Source: Mobilicoccus massiliensis (lineage in GTDB: Bacteria; Actinomycetota; Actinomycetes; Actinomycetales; Dermatophilaceae). From it: a stretch of 64,000 nucleotides of DNA. Positions within the stretch are counted from its first letter, which is position 1. Every line of letters starts with the position of its first letter. Below the pieces are notes generated by a model. That model searched no databases and had not been told where the DNA came from. It worked only from the letters and a program-made list of their open reading frames with translations. Where the stretch lies: the NCBI RefSeq assembly GCF_000826525.2, contig NZ_LN651329.1, positions 216,005 through 280,004 of the forward strand. The letters are read 5' to 3'. Of the stretch, positions 34,828 through 42,940 are shown piece by piece. A program made the position numbers and the translations under genes.

Positions 34828-35489
34828 CGCTGCACCGCCAACCGGCGTCCGAAGTGGGTGGTGGCGAGGCCGATCGGCACCGTGAGGACGATGAAGCCGA
34901 GGGCGACGACGAGGAACAGCGGCAGGATGAGCCCGGGGTCGTTCTCCATCACCGTCGCGGTGAGGTAGGCGATCTCGGCGACGCCGATGACCGCGACGAC
35001 CGTCGTGTTCTTCACCAACGCGATGATCGTGTTGCCGAGGGGGACGATCGCGCCGCGGAAGGCCTGCGGCAGGACGACATGACGCAGGGACTGGCCGAAC
35101 GACAGGCCGATCGAACGAGCCGCCTCCGCCTGGCCCACCGGGATCGTGTTGACACCGCTGCGCAGCGCCTCGCACACGAACGCCGCGTGGTACACCGACA
35201 ACGCGATGACGGCCCACCGGAACACGGTCTGCAGGATCGTGTCACCCACCCGGATCCCCAGGTTGGAGTGCGCTCCGAGCATCGTGAACACGACGATGAG
35301 CGTGAGGGGCGTGTTGCGCACGGTGTTGACGTAGAACGCGCCCAGCCCGCGCAGCAGCCCGACAGGGGAGAGGCGGAAGATCGCGAGCACGGTGCCGATG
35401 ACCAGCGAGCCGAGCGTGGAGAGGACGGCGAGCTTGATCGTCATCCAGAACGCGCCGAGGACGTCGTAGTTGGTGAGGATCTCACCCAT
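34824..35489 (-). CDS. gluC: Glutamate-type amino acid ABC transporter permease, first subunit
   Basis: A 221-residue HisQ/GlnP-like permease with five membrane helices. The segment FYVNTVRNTPLTLIVVFTML and the EAA loop GQAEAARSIGLSFGQSLRHV mark the family. Its partner is gluD, which starts within its stop codon. Upstream lies a strong hairpin between gluB and gluC, so expression of the permeases is probably lower than that of the binding protein. Confidence 0.86.
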   Translation of the reverse strand: MGEILTNYDVLGAFWMTIKLAVLSTLGSLVIGTVLAIFRLSPVGLLRGLGAFYVNTVRNTPLTLIVVFTMLGAHSNLGIRVGDTILQTVFRWAVIALSVYHAAFVCEALRSGVNTIPVGQAEAARSIGLSFGQSLRHVVLPQAFRGAIVPLGNTIIALVKNTTVVAVIGVAEIAYLTATVMENDPGLILPLFLVVALGFIVLTVPIGLATTHFGRRLAVQR

Positions 35490-35550
35490 GCGGGTGCCTT
35501 TCGAGGTGTATGGCGGCGCCGAGACGGCGGGAAGCGACGGTCACGAGACC

Positions 35551-35581
35551 GGGCGGGCGGGTCGTCGTGACCCGCCCGCCC
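35551..35581 (-). terminator. Intra-operon stem-loop between gluB and gluC
   Basis: A perfect 13-bp G/C stem (35551-35563 with 35569-35581) with a 5-nt loop lies 28 bases downstream of the gluB stop and 62 bases upstream of gluC. Such hairpins after binding-protein genes stabilise upstream mRNA or cause partial termination. Confidence 0.65.
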
Positions 35582-35608
35582 TGGTCACCGGCAGGGCAGC
35601 GAGCGGAC

Positions 35609-36436
35609 TCAGCCGCAGGCAGCGGGGGTGGGCGGGTTGCCGGGGCCGGGCTTGAAGCCGGCCGGGCCCAGGTTGGCGTCGACGATCTTCTGCCACTCAC
35701 CGGAGTCGATCATCTTCTTGAGGGCGTCGGTGACCTTCTGGCACATCTGCGTGTCGTCCTTCTTGAGGCCGACGCCGTACTTCTCCTCGGAGAACGGCTT
35801 GCCGACGAGTTTGAGCTTGCCCTTGTACTGCTCCTGCGCGGCGTAGCCGGCGAGGATCGTGTCGTCGGTGGTGAGCGCGTCCACCGTGCCGTTGACGAGC
35901 TCCTCGACGCACTTGGAGTAGGTGTCGTACTCCTGCAGCTGCACGTCGGGGTACTTCTCCTTGACCTTCTGCGCGGGGGTCGAGCCCTTGACCGAGCACA
36001 GCTTCTTGCCGGCGAGGGTGTCGGGGCCGGTGATCGCCTTCTCGTCGGCGCGCACGAGCAGGTCCTGGCCGGCGATGAAGTACGGGCCGGCGAAGCTGAT
36101 CTCCTGCTTGCGCTTGTCGGTGATCGAGTAGGTGCCGACGATGTAGTCGAGCTGGCCGGTCTTGAGCAGGGTCTCGCGCTGCGGCGTGGGGGCCTCGCTG
36201 AACTGCGGGGTCTTGCCGAGCTCCTTGGCGATGTACTTGGCCACGTCGACGTCGAGTCCGGAGTACTCCTCGCCCTTCTTCAGGCCCATGCCGGGCTGGT
36301 CGAACTTGATGCCGACCTTGACCGTGTTGGCGTCACCGCCTCCACCTCCCGCGCCGGTGGTGCCGGCGCCGCAGGCGGACAGGGCCAGGCCGGCGGCGCT
36401 GACGAGGGCGAGGAGCCCGATTCGAGTGTGCTTCAT
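35609..36436 (-). CDS. gluB: Glutamate/polar amino acid ABC transporter binding lipoprotein
   Basis: Extracytoplasmic solute-binding protein of 275 residues. The lipobox LSAC puts the lipid on Cys22 after a short signal (MKHTRIGLLALVSAAG). The mature protein has the family 3 solute-binding fold: VKVGIKFDQPGMG, SGLDVDVAKYIAKELG, PQRETLLKTGQLDYIVGTYS and the second lobe YGVGLKKDDTQMCQKVTDAL. Two cysteines (KLCSV and KCVEEL) lie in the lobe interface region. In corynebacteria the same gene order transports glutamate. It is preceded by gluA (64 bases). Confidence 0.86.
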   Translation of the reverse strand: MKHTRIGLLALVSAAGLALSACGAGTTGAGGGGGDANTVKVGIKFDQPGMGLKKGEEYSGLDVDVAKYIAKELGKTPQFSEAPTPQRETLLKTGQLDYIVGTYSITDKRKQEISFAGPYFIAGQDLLVRADEKAITGPDTLAGKKLCSVKGSTPAQKVKEKYPDVQLQEYDTYSKCVEELVNGTVDALTTDDTILAGYAAQEQYKGKLKLVGKPFSEEKYGVGLKKDDTQMCQKVTDALKKMIDSGEWQKIVDANLGPAGFKPGPGNPPTPAACG

Positions 36437-36500
36437 GTGTCGTCTCCCTTGACGGTGGTGCCTGGCGGGACGGCGGATCGTCCCGCGTGATGTGCGGGAC

Positions 36501-37247
36501 TCAGTGGGTGAGGATCTTGCCGAGGAAGTCCTTGGCTCGGCTCGACTGCGGGTCGGTGAAGAACTTCTCGGGCTCGGCCTGTTCGACGATCTGCCCGTCG
36601 GACATGAACACGACGCGGTCGGCGGCCTTACGGGCGAAGCCCATCTCGTGGGTGACGACGATCATCGTCATGCCCGACTTCGCCAGATCGGTCATCACGT
36701 CGAGGACCTCGGTGATCATCTCGGGGTCCAGGGCCGAGGTGGGCTCGTCGAAGAGCATGACCTTGGGGTCCATCGCGAGGGACCGGGCGATCGCGACGCG
36801 CTGTTGCTGACCGCCGGAGAGCTGGGCGGGGTACTTGTCGCGCTGGTGGGCGACCCCGACGCGCTCGAGCAGTTCGAGGGCGCGCTTCTCGGCGGCCTCC
36901 TTCTTCTGCCCGCGCACCTTGATCGGGCCGAGGGTGACGTTCTCGAGGATCGTCTTGTGCGCGAAGAGGTTGAAGCTCTGGAACACCATGCCTACGTCGG
37001 CGCGCAGACGGGCCAGCTCCTTGCCCTCCTCAGGCAGCGGCCTGCCGTCGATCGTGATCGAGCCCGACTCGAACGTCTCGAGCCGGTTGATCGTGCGGCA
37101 GAGCGTGGACTTGCCCGACCCCGAGGGGCCGATGACGACGAGCACCTCGCCGGAGTCGACGGTCAGGTCGATGTCCTTGAGCACATGGAGGTCGCCGAAG
37201 TGCTTGTTGACGTGGTCGAGGACGACCAGCGGGGTGCCAGAACTCAT
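36501..37247 (-). CDS. gluA: Glutamate-type amino acid ABC transporter ATPase
   Basis: ATPase of the importer, 248 residues. Walker [10 protein letters not shown] at residues 40-48, Q-loop [16 protein letters not shown], signature [17 protein letters not shown], Walker [16 protein letters not shown] and the H-loop [10 protein letters not shown] place it in the GlnQ/HisP family. The ATG at 37247 gives the canonical start ([18 protein letters not shown]); the upstream extension to 37301 is not conserved. It opens the glu operon. Confidence 0.9.
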   Translation of the reverse strand: MSSGTPLVVLDHVNKHFGDLHVLKDIDLTVDSGEVLVVIGPSGSGKSTLCRTINRLETFESGSITIDGRPLPEEGKELARLRADVGMVFQSFNLFAHKTILENVTLGPIKVRGQKKEAAEKRALELLERVGVAHQRDKYPAQLSGGQQQRVAIARSLAMDPKVMLFDEPTSALDPEMITEVLDVMTDLAKSGMTMIVVTHEMGFARKAADRVVFMSDGQIVEQAEPEKFFTDPQSSRAKDFLGKILTH

Positions 37248-37369
37248 GGCGCGAACAGTAGGGCATTCTGGCCGTGTCGTGACAGCGCCGCCCTCGTCCA
37301 CGGGTGGCGGGGGCGCCGAACGGTCGCCTCGTTCGCCGGGCGGTGATGCGGCGTGCGGTGGCGCTCGCC

Positions 37370-37552
37370 TCAGCGGCGGTCGCTGCCACCCCTGCGGGCG
37401 CGAGCCCGAGCCGCTTTCTCCTCGCGCTCGCGGCGGAGCCGCTCCAGCGGGTCGGCATCACCCAGTTGTGCCGGGCCGAACACCGTGAGCACGGCCTTGC
37501 GGATGTTCCACCAGAGGCGGTACCCCAGGCTGAGTCCCTCGTCCTTGGCCAT
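37370..37552 (-). CDS. Small conserved actinobacterial protein (60 residues)
   Basis: The sequence [20 protein letters not shown] followed by [12 protein letters not shown] and a basic tail ([20 protein letters not shown]) matches a short family of unknown function that I recognise as recurring in actinobacteria. No membrane helix is long enough to span; the first half is amphipathic and the tail is likely helical and charged. It starts with ATG at 37552 after an AGAGAGGACGTC stretch, and stands alone. Confidence 0.7.
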   Translation of the reverse strand: MAKDEGLSLGYRLWWNIRKAVLTVFGPAQLGDADPLERLRREREEKAARARARRGGSDRR

Positions 37553-37848
37553 GACGTCCTCTCTCGCGCGGTCGGTCGTCTTCGAGGCTACGCCGGACGC
37601 GCTCGCGGGTCGCGCGAACGGGCCCCAGGCATGGACCGATGCCGGTGCGTGAGATGGGCGTCTCGAAATACGGACCGATCTGCGCGGGCGGCCATCGCGG
37701 TTTCATCCTGGAGGGCGTGGGCGACGACGCCCCGACTCACCACTCGAAGTCGTCGGTGCGGAGATCCCGCGACCGACTCGTACTCCGTCCTGGCACCGGC
37801 CGGACGTCCGTGGTGCCCCCTGAACATGCACGAGGCAAGGAGCACGAT

Positions 37849-37923
37849 ATGAGCGACGAGCAGCGCGACTTCCAGCGCGCCATGCAGGAGTCGATGGATC
37901 TGCGCGACCAGGGTCGCGCCTGA
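37849..37923 (+). CDS. Possible 24-residue small protein
   Basis: An ATG at 37849, eight bases after AAGGAG, opens a 24-codon frame (MSDEQRDFQRAMQESMDLRD and four more residues) ending in TGA. A strong terminator starts 18 bases later. The peptide is acidic and likely helical. The open frame extends upstream to 37639, but that part is Arg/Gly-rich and unlike a protein. The spacer 37553-37848 has no other gene. Too short to prove; it might be a decoy within a small RNA. Confidence 0.45.
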   Translation: MSDEQRDFQRAMQESMDLRDQGRA

Positions 37924-37941
37924 GATCCTCCCGATCGATCG

Positions 37942-37973
37942 AGGGGCCGGTGTCCGCCAGGACACCGGCCCCT
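37942..37973 (+). terminator. Terminator after the 24-codon frame
   Basis: A perfect 14-bp stem, AGGGGCCGGTGTCC with its complement (37942-37955, 37960-37973), has a 4-nt loop and is followed by CGTCAT. It defines the end of a short transcript that includes only the small frame. Confidence 0.75.
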
Positions 37974-38112
37974 CGTCATATCCCCGGCCGTTCGGGCGCG
38001 TGGTTCGATCGGATGTCCGCGACCCCACCTCGCAACGCCCGCCGATCCTTCATAGGGTGGGCAGTGAGGCGCACGACGACGTGCGAGATCCCGCGACGGA
38101 AGGAGCAGTCTG

Positions 38113-39003
38113 GTGAACACCGAGATGACCGAGAAGATCCGGAACGGCGAGGGCTTCATCGCCGCGCTCGACCAGAGCGGTGGCAGCACCCCCAAGGCGC
38201 TCAAGCTGTACGGCATCGAGGAGTCCGAGTACTCCGGTGACGACGAGATGTTCGACCTCGTGCACCAGATGCGGACCCGCATCATCACGAGCCCGAGCTT
38301 CACCAGCGACGACATCATCGGCGCCATCCTCTTCGAGCAGACGATGGATCGTGACGTCGAGGGCATGCCGACGGGTGACTACCTGTGGCAGAAGAAGGGC
38401 ATCGTCCCCTTCCTCAAGATCGACAAGGGTCTCGCCGACCTCGACGAGGGCGTGCAGCTCATGAAGCCGATCCCCGGCCTGGCCGAGCTGCTCAAGCGTG
38501 GCGTCGAGAAGAACATGTTCGGCACCAAGGAGCGCTCCGTCATCAAGGAGAACAACCCGGCCGGCATCAAGCGCATCGTGGAGCAGCAGTTCGAGATCGG
38601 CCGCCAGGTGCTCGACGCCGGCCTCATGCCGATCCTCGAGCCCGAGGTCGACATCCACGCCGAGGATCGCTCCGCCATCGAGCAGACCCTCAAGGACGAG
38701 ATCCTCGCCCACCTCGACTCGCAGATCCCCGAGGGCGAGCAGATCATGCTCAAGCTCACCATCCCGGAGACCGACGGCGCGTACACCGAGCTCATCGAGC
38801 ACCCCAAGGTCCTGCGGGTCGTCGCGCTCTCCGGCGGCTTCTCCCGCGACGACGCCAACGAGCGGCTCGCCCGCAACCCCGGCCTCATCGCGAGCTTCAG
38901 TCGCGCCCTCTCCGAGGGTCTCTCGGCCCAGCAGAGCCAGGAGGAGTTCGACGCGATGCTCAAGGACGCCGCGACGAAGATCCGCGAGGCGTCCGCGGCC
39001 TGA
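38113..39003 (+). CDS. fda: Class I fructose-bisphosphate aldolase
   Basis: This Schiff-base aldolase splits fructose-1,6-bisphosphate to dihydroxyacetone phosphate and glyceraldehyde-3-phosphate. The 296-residue protein belongs to the bacterial class I family seen in staphylococci and some actinobacteria. It starts [20 protein letters not shown], then has [33 protein letters not shown] and LKLTIPETD. The class I lysines are in the KIDKG and LKLTIP blocks. GTG start at 38113, with GGAAGGAG upstream. A TAGGGT hexamer about 60 bases upstream may be its -10. A terminator with a 17-bp stem follows. Confidence 0.93.
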   Translation: MNTEMTEKIRNGEGFIAALDQSGGSTPKALKLYGIEESEYSGDDEMFDLVHQMRTRIITSPSFTSDDIIGAILFEQTMDRDVEGMPTGDYLWQKKGIVPFLKIDKGLADLDEGVQLMKPIPGLAELLKRGVEKNMFGTKERSVIKENNPAGIKRIVEQQFEIGRQVLDAGLMPILEPEVDIHAEDRSAIEQTLKDEILAHLDSQIPEGEQIMLKLTIPETDGAYTELIEHPKVLRVVALSGGFSRDDANERLARNPGLIASFSRALSEGLSAQQSQEEFDAMLKDAATKIREASAA

Positions 39004-39019
39004 TCACGTGTCACGCCGA

Positions 39020-39057
39020 ACGAACGGCGCGTTCCCTCTGGGGAGCGCGCCGTTCGT
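39020..39057 (+). terminator. Terminator after fda
   Basis: A 17-bp stem with one G-U pair (39020-39036 and 39041-39057) and a 4-nt TCTG loop begins 16 bases after the stop and is followed by CGTGTCGG. Confidence 0.8.
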
Positions 39058-39166
39058 CGTGTCGGCGGGTGCGCGACGGTCGAGAATCGTCGGCCCGAGC
39101 GTGCTGCGAGACCACCTGGGCGTGTCGTTCGGAAAGCGGTTCGGCGGCGACCCTCGAACGGGCACG

Positions 39167-40663
39167 ATGAGCGACATGACTGCTCCCGGCTCGTCCCGCG
39201 ACCGACTCGCCCGCGTGGTGCGGGAGTCCTCCGACGCGCTCGTGGCGTGGGTCGATCTACGACGACGGCTCCTGCGGTGTGCCGGCGTGCAGGTGTGCAT
39301 CCGGGTCGGTGACGAGGTGCTCGTCTCCGCTGCGCTCGGCACCGCCGACGTCGAGCGCGGCACCGACCTCACGACCTCGCACCTGTTCCGGATCGCGTCG
39401 CACTCCAAGACGTTCACGGCCACGGCCGTGCTCCAACTGCGCGAGGCCGGAGTCCTCGGGCTCGACGACCGGCTCGGCCGGTGGGTGAGCGAGCTCGAGG
39501 ATCACCCGGTGGGGGCGGTCACCGTGCGTGAACTGCTCGGTCATCAGGGCGGGATCGTGCGCGACGGCGAGGACGCCGACTTCTGGCAGCTCCTCGGGGA
39601 CTTTCCCGGCGTCGACGCCCTGCTGGCCGAGGTCCGCCGCGACGGCGTCGTGCTCGAACCCAACACGCACTTCAAGTACACGAACTTCGGGTACTCCCTG
39701 CTCGGCCTCGTCATCGAGCGCGCCACGGGGCGGACGTACGCCGACGTCGTGCGCGAACGCATCCTCGACCCGCTCGGGCTGGCGCGGGTGCACCCCGACA
39801 TCGACGGGGTGCCGCGGCAGGAGTGTGCGTGGGGACACTCGGGGCACTTCGGCGTCGAGCTGGAGACCTTCGTGCTCGGCAGTCCGTCCACGGGCGCGAT
39901 GGCGCCGGCCACGGGCTTCGTCGCGTGCGCGGAGGACCTGTCGGCCTACGCGGCGGCACATGCGTTCGGCGACGAGCGGCTGCTCTCGGACGCGAGCAAA
40001 CGGCTCATGCAACGCGACGAGACCGTGCTCACGGTCGACGGCCGTGAGCAGGGGCGGTACGGTCTCGGGCTCATCGTCGACGAGATCGGCGGGCGACGGC
40101 TCGTCGGGCACTCGGGCGGGTTTCCGGGGTTCATCACGCGCACGATGGTCGATCCGCACACGGGTCTGGTCGTCTGCGTCCTCACCAACCAGACGGGCGG
40201 ACCGGCGACGGAGCTCGTCACCGGCTTGGTCAAGCTCATCGACGTCGCGCAACGGGACCCGATGCCGGAGGACGACGAGGTCGCGGCCCGGTCGCTGCCG
40301 CTCGGGGCGCCGGTCGGCCTCGCCCCGCAGGTCGCGGCCGAGCGCGGGATCGACCCGGCCTCGTTCACCGGGCGGTTCGTCTCGGCCTGGGGCTACACCG
40401 ACGTCCGGATGCTCGGTGATCGCCTCGTCGCGTTCTCTCCCGATTCGCCCACCCCGGTCGACGAGTACCAGGATCTGCGGGTCGTCGACGCCGACACCCT
40501 CACCGCGCGCCCGCAGGACGGGTTCGGTGCGCCGGGGGAGTTGTGGCGGTTCACCCGCGACGACACCGGGGCCGCCACCGCGATGCGTTCCGGCGGGGTC
40601 ACGCAGTGGCCGGAGGCGACCTTCTTCGCGCGGTACCGCGACGACACGCGGGCCCGTCGCTGA
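39167..40663 (+). CDS. Beta-lactamase family serine hydrolase
   Basis: A 498-residue cytoplasmic enzyme of the class C beta-lactamase/penicillin-binding-protein-like family. The SxxK motif is RIASHSK (S78, K81), the YxN motif is YTN (171-173) and the third motif HSGGFPGF carries H/G instead of KTG. The last 100 residues form a beta-rich domain found in this family's esterase-type members. No signal peptide is visible, so an esterase or D-amino-acid-peptidase role is more likely than beta-lactam resistance. The start is the ATG at 39167; an ATG three codons later is also possible. Confidence 0.82.
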   Translation: MSDMTAPGSSRDRLARVVRESSDALVAWVDLRRRLLRCAGVQVCIRVGDEVLVSAALGTADVERGTDLTTSHLFRIASHSKTFTATAVLQLREAGVLGLDDRLGRWVSELEDHPVGAVTVRELLGHQGGIVRDGEDADFWQLLGDFPGVDALLAEVRRDGVVLEPNTHFKYTNFGYSLLGLVIERATGRTYADVVRERILDPLGLARVHPDIDGVPRQECAWGHSGHFGVELETFVLGSPSTGAMAPATGFVACAEDLSAYAAAHAFGDERLLSDASKRLMQRDETVLTVDGREQGRYGLGLIVDEIGGRRLVGHSGGFPGFITRTMVDPHTGLVVCVLTNQTGGPATELVTGLVKLIDVAQRDPMPEDDEVAARSLPLGAPVGLAPQVAAERGIDPASFTGRFVSAWGYTDVRMLGDRLVAFSPDSPTPVDEYQDLRVVDADTLTARPQDGFGAPGELWRFTRDDTGAATAMRSGGVTQWPEATFFARYRDDTRARR

Positions 40664-40690
40664 CTCGGCAGACGGTTCCCCGCCGAGTGT

Positions 40691-40803
40691 CGCGCAAGAA
40701 AGACCGGTCACGCCGGGGTGTCGTCGGTGATCGATCGGGATAGCCGCTGGTCAGCGTGCTGTGGCAGCTGACCGGCGTCCGCGTGACCGGTCTTTCTTGC
40801 GCG
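40691..40803. repeat. Perfect 23-bp inverted repeat with nested hairpin
   Basis: Arms 40691-40713 and 40781-40803 are exact reverse complements; the outer part is GCGCAAGAAAGACC. The 67-nt loop holds an inner imperfect hairpin, GCTGGTCAGC with GCTGACCGGC. It lies in the spacer between the serine hydrolase and the FUSC gene, 27 bases after the stop. As at the other elements there is no T-run. Confidence 0.88.
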
Positions 40804-40925
40804 GCAGAGTCGGGCAGGGCTCGATGAGGACGTGGTGAGGGGCTCCGAACGGGGTGGCCGCCGCCCCGACAGGGCCGGCGGGCGGCTGCTGCGCGAGCGC
40901 GACGTTCCGGGAGAGGATGTGCGCG

Positions 40926-42707
40926 ATGGCATCGAACTCCTGGCGGCGGCACGCGCGCGCCTCACTCGCGTTCGCCCCGGCACGGGGCACCTGGGTCATC
41001 GCGACGAAGGCCGCGGCGACCATGTTCGTCATCCTCGCCGCGGCTCAGGTCGCGGGACACCTGTCGCTGGGGGTGCTCGCGAGCCTCGGGGCGTTCACGG
41101 TGCTCTACGGCCCGGCGTCGCCGGCCCGGTTACGGATCCGGCTCATGACGGCGGTCGGAACCCTGCTCGTCGCCTCCGCGGCGGCAGGCGCGCTGACATC
41201 GCGCACGCTCGTCGTCGAGGTCCTCACCCTGACGATGACGGCCGCCGTCGCGACGTTCTTCTGCCTGGCGTTGCGGATCGGGCCGCCGGGGGCGTTCTTC
41301 TTCGTCCTCGTCCACGGGGTCGGTGGTCTCGCCGCCGCGCACGGGACCCCGGCCGTGACGATCATCGGGGCCGTCGCGGGCGGTGTCGTCGTCGCGATCA
41401 TCGCCGGGATGAGCGACCTCGCGTTCGACCCCAGCGGGCCGGAACGCCGCGCCGTGGAGGCGGCCGAGGCGGCGATGGACCGGTTCGAAGCCGCGACCGA
41501 CCTCGAGCGGCTCGCCGACGTGCGGCAGGCGGCGTCGACCGCGTTGCACAGCGCCTGGACCGTCGTCACCGACGCCGGCTCCGCCGCGCGGTGGACGGAC
41601 CGGCTGTGGGAGGTGCAGGGCCGGTACATCGCGGCGACGGCCCGGGTCACCGGCGGGCAGCTCGGGTTCGATCCGTCGCCGTGGGGTCAGCCGGCCGGTG
41701 GGGAGGGTCTGGCCGACGAGCTGACCACCCGCCCGGCCCGATCCCGCCATGAGGAGCAGCGGGTCGATGCCGAGCAGATCCGCGACACCTCGCTCGGCCG
41801 GCCGCCGGCGTGGCCGCTCGTGCGCGGCGCCGCCCGGTGGCCGTCCGAGGTGCTCCTCGTCGTCGCCCGGGTCACCACCGCCGCGCTGATCGCCGGGGCG
41901 ATCGCCGGCACGCTCGGTGTGCCCCACGTGTACTGGGCCGTGGCGTTCGCGACGCTGGTCCTCCACCAAGGCGGCACACGCGACGCGCAGACCGTCCGAG
42001 GGGTGCAGCGTCTCGGCGGCACCCTCATCGGTCTGGGTGTGTTCGCGCTCCTGCAGTGGGCGGGACCGTCGGGCTGGGCGCTCGTGCTCGTCATCACCGC
42101 CCTGCAGTTCTCGATCGAGATGCTCGTCGTGCGCAACTACGGGCTGGCGGTCATCGTCATCACCCCGCTCGCGCTGACGATCGGCATGCACGCCTCCGGT
42201 CGCGCCGACCCGGTCTCCCTGCTGCTCGAGCGCGGTCTCGACACGCTCATCGGGGTCGTCGTCGCCCTCGTCGTCCTGCAGTTCGTGGGGCGCGGCACGT
42301 CGGTGACGGTGTTGCGCGCCTACGCCCGCAACGTCGTGCTCGGCGTCGACGCGGTGCTCGCCGACCTCGCCTCCGGTCGCATCGAGAACCGAGACGCCCG
42401 CGAGCACCGCCGACTGCTGTACCACGACCTGCTCGAATCCGATCGAATCGCGCGCCGGGCCGCGGCCGATGACCGCGCTCAGGTCGAGCCCTATCGCGAG
42501 ATGGAACGCGGGCTCTCCGATCTCGGCTACCTCGTCCTCGGCCTCGCCTGGCACCCGGAGGCTCGCGAGCTCTCCACGCGCGCCGCCGAGGCGCGGGCGC
42601 CGCTGCGCGACATCCTCACTCACCCCGTCCGCTCCGCTCGCCCCGCCGACGAGATCCGCGCCGACATCCGCCGTGCCGAACTCGTGCTGCGGGCGGCAGG
42701 GGACTGA
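40926..42707 (+). CDS. FUSC family membrane protein
   Basis: A 593-residue membrane protein with two clusters of about five to six helices (residues about 20-165 and 310-450), separated and followed by charged cytoplasmic domains. This is the fusaric-acid-resistance/aromatic-acid-exporter (FUSC/YccS) arrangement, which exports aromatic or weak acids. The second cluster starts with VARVTTAALIAGAIAGTLGV and HVYWAVAFATLVLHQGGTRD. The start is the ATG at 40926, about nine bases after GGGAGAGG; the ATG at 40917 is also in frame. The substrate is not known. Confidence 0.78.
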   Translation: MASNSWRRHARASLAFAPARGTWVIATKAAATMFVILAAAQVAGHLSLGVLASLGAFTVLYGPASPARLRIRLMTAVGTLLVASAAAGALTSRTLVVEVLTLTMTAAVATFFCLALRIGPPGAFFFVLVHGVGGLAAAHGTPAVTIIGAVAGGVVVAIIAGMSDLAFDPSGPERRAVEAAEAAMDRFEAATDLERLADVRQAASTALHSAWTVVTDAGSAARWTDRLWEVQGRYIAATARVTGGQLGFDPSPWGQPAGGEGLADELTTRPARSRHEEQRVDAEQIRDTSLGRPPAWPLVRGAARWPSEVLLVVARVTTAALIAGAIAGTLGVPHVYWAVAFATLVLHQGGTRDAQTVRGVQRLGGTLIGLGVFALLQWAGPSGWALVLVITALQFSIEMLVVRNYGLAVIVITPLALTIGMHASGRADPVSLLLERGLDTLIGVVVALVVLQFVGRGTSVTVLRAYARNVVLGVDAVLADLASGRIENRDAREHRRLLYHDLLESDRIARRAAADDRAQVEPYREMERGLSDLGYLVLGLAWHPEARELSTRAAEARAPLRDILTHPVRSARPADEIRADIRRAELVLRAAGD

Positions 42708-42748
42708 TCCGTCCACCCGACCCCGTGGCGCCCGTCACAGAACGAGGA

Positions 42749-42810
42749 GGCAGATGGGATGGCAGCTCCGGTGGGGTGATCACCCCGTTCTCGCTGCCAT
42801 CCCATCTGCC
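42749..42810. repeat. Inverted repeat with 17-18 bp arms around a palindrome
   Basis: The arms GGCAGATGGGATGGCAG (42749-42765) and its complement (42794-42810) are perfect and extend by one base inward. The loop contains a perfect 14-bp palindrome, GGGGTGATCACCCC (42773-42786). The element lies between the FUSC gene and the succinate-semialdehyde-type dehydrogenase. It resembles the hairpins at 40691 and 20708 in layout only. Confidence 0.85.
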
Positions 42811-42940
42811 ACGTCGGTCGAGGCACCGGGTACCCGGTCCGAGGCTGGTGTGGCGGCCACTACCCGGCGGTAGTGTGATCCCGACGCCGCCCGTGACCGG
42901 CACGGACGCCTCGTCGAGGTGCGATCAGAGGGAGGTCCTC

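Noticed and set aside
37983..38112. tRNA-like GGTTCGATC in the spacer before fda
   Set aside because: The T-loop-like word is not accompanied by acceptor, D or anticodon stems at the required spacing.
39167..40663. Beta-lactam resistance gene
   Set aside because: There is no signal peptide and the third motif is HSGG rather than KTG; the family is mostly esterases and peptidases, so resistance is not supported.
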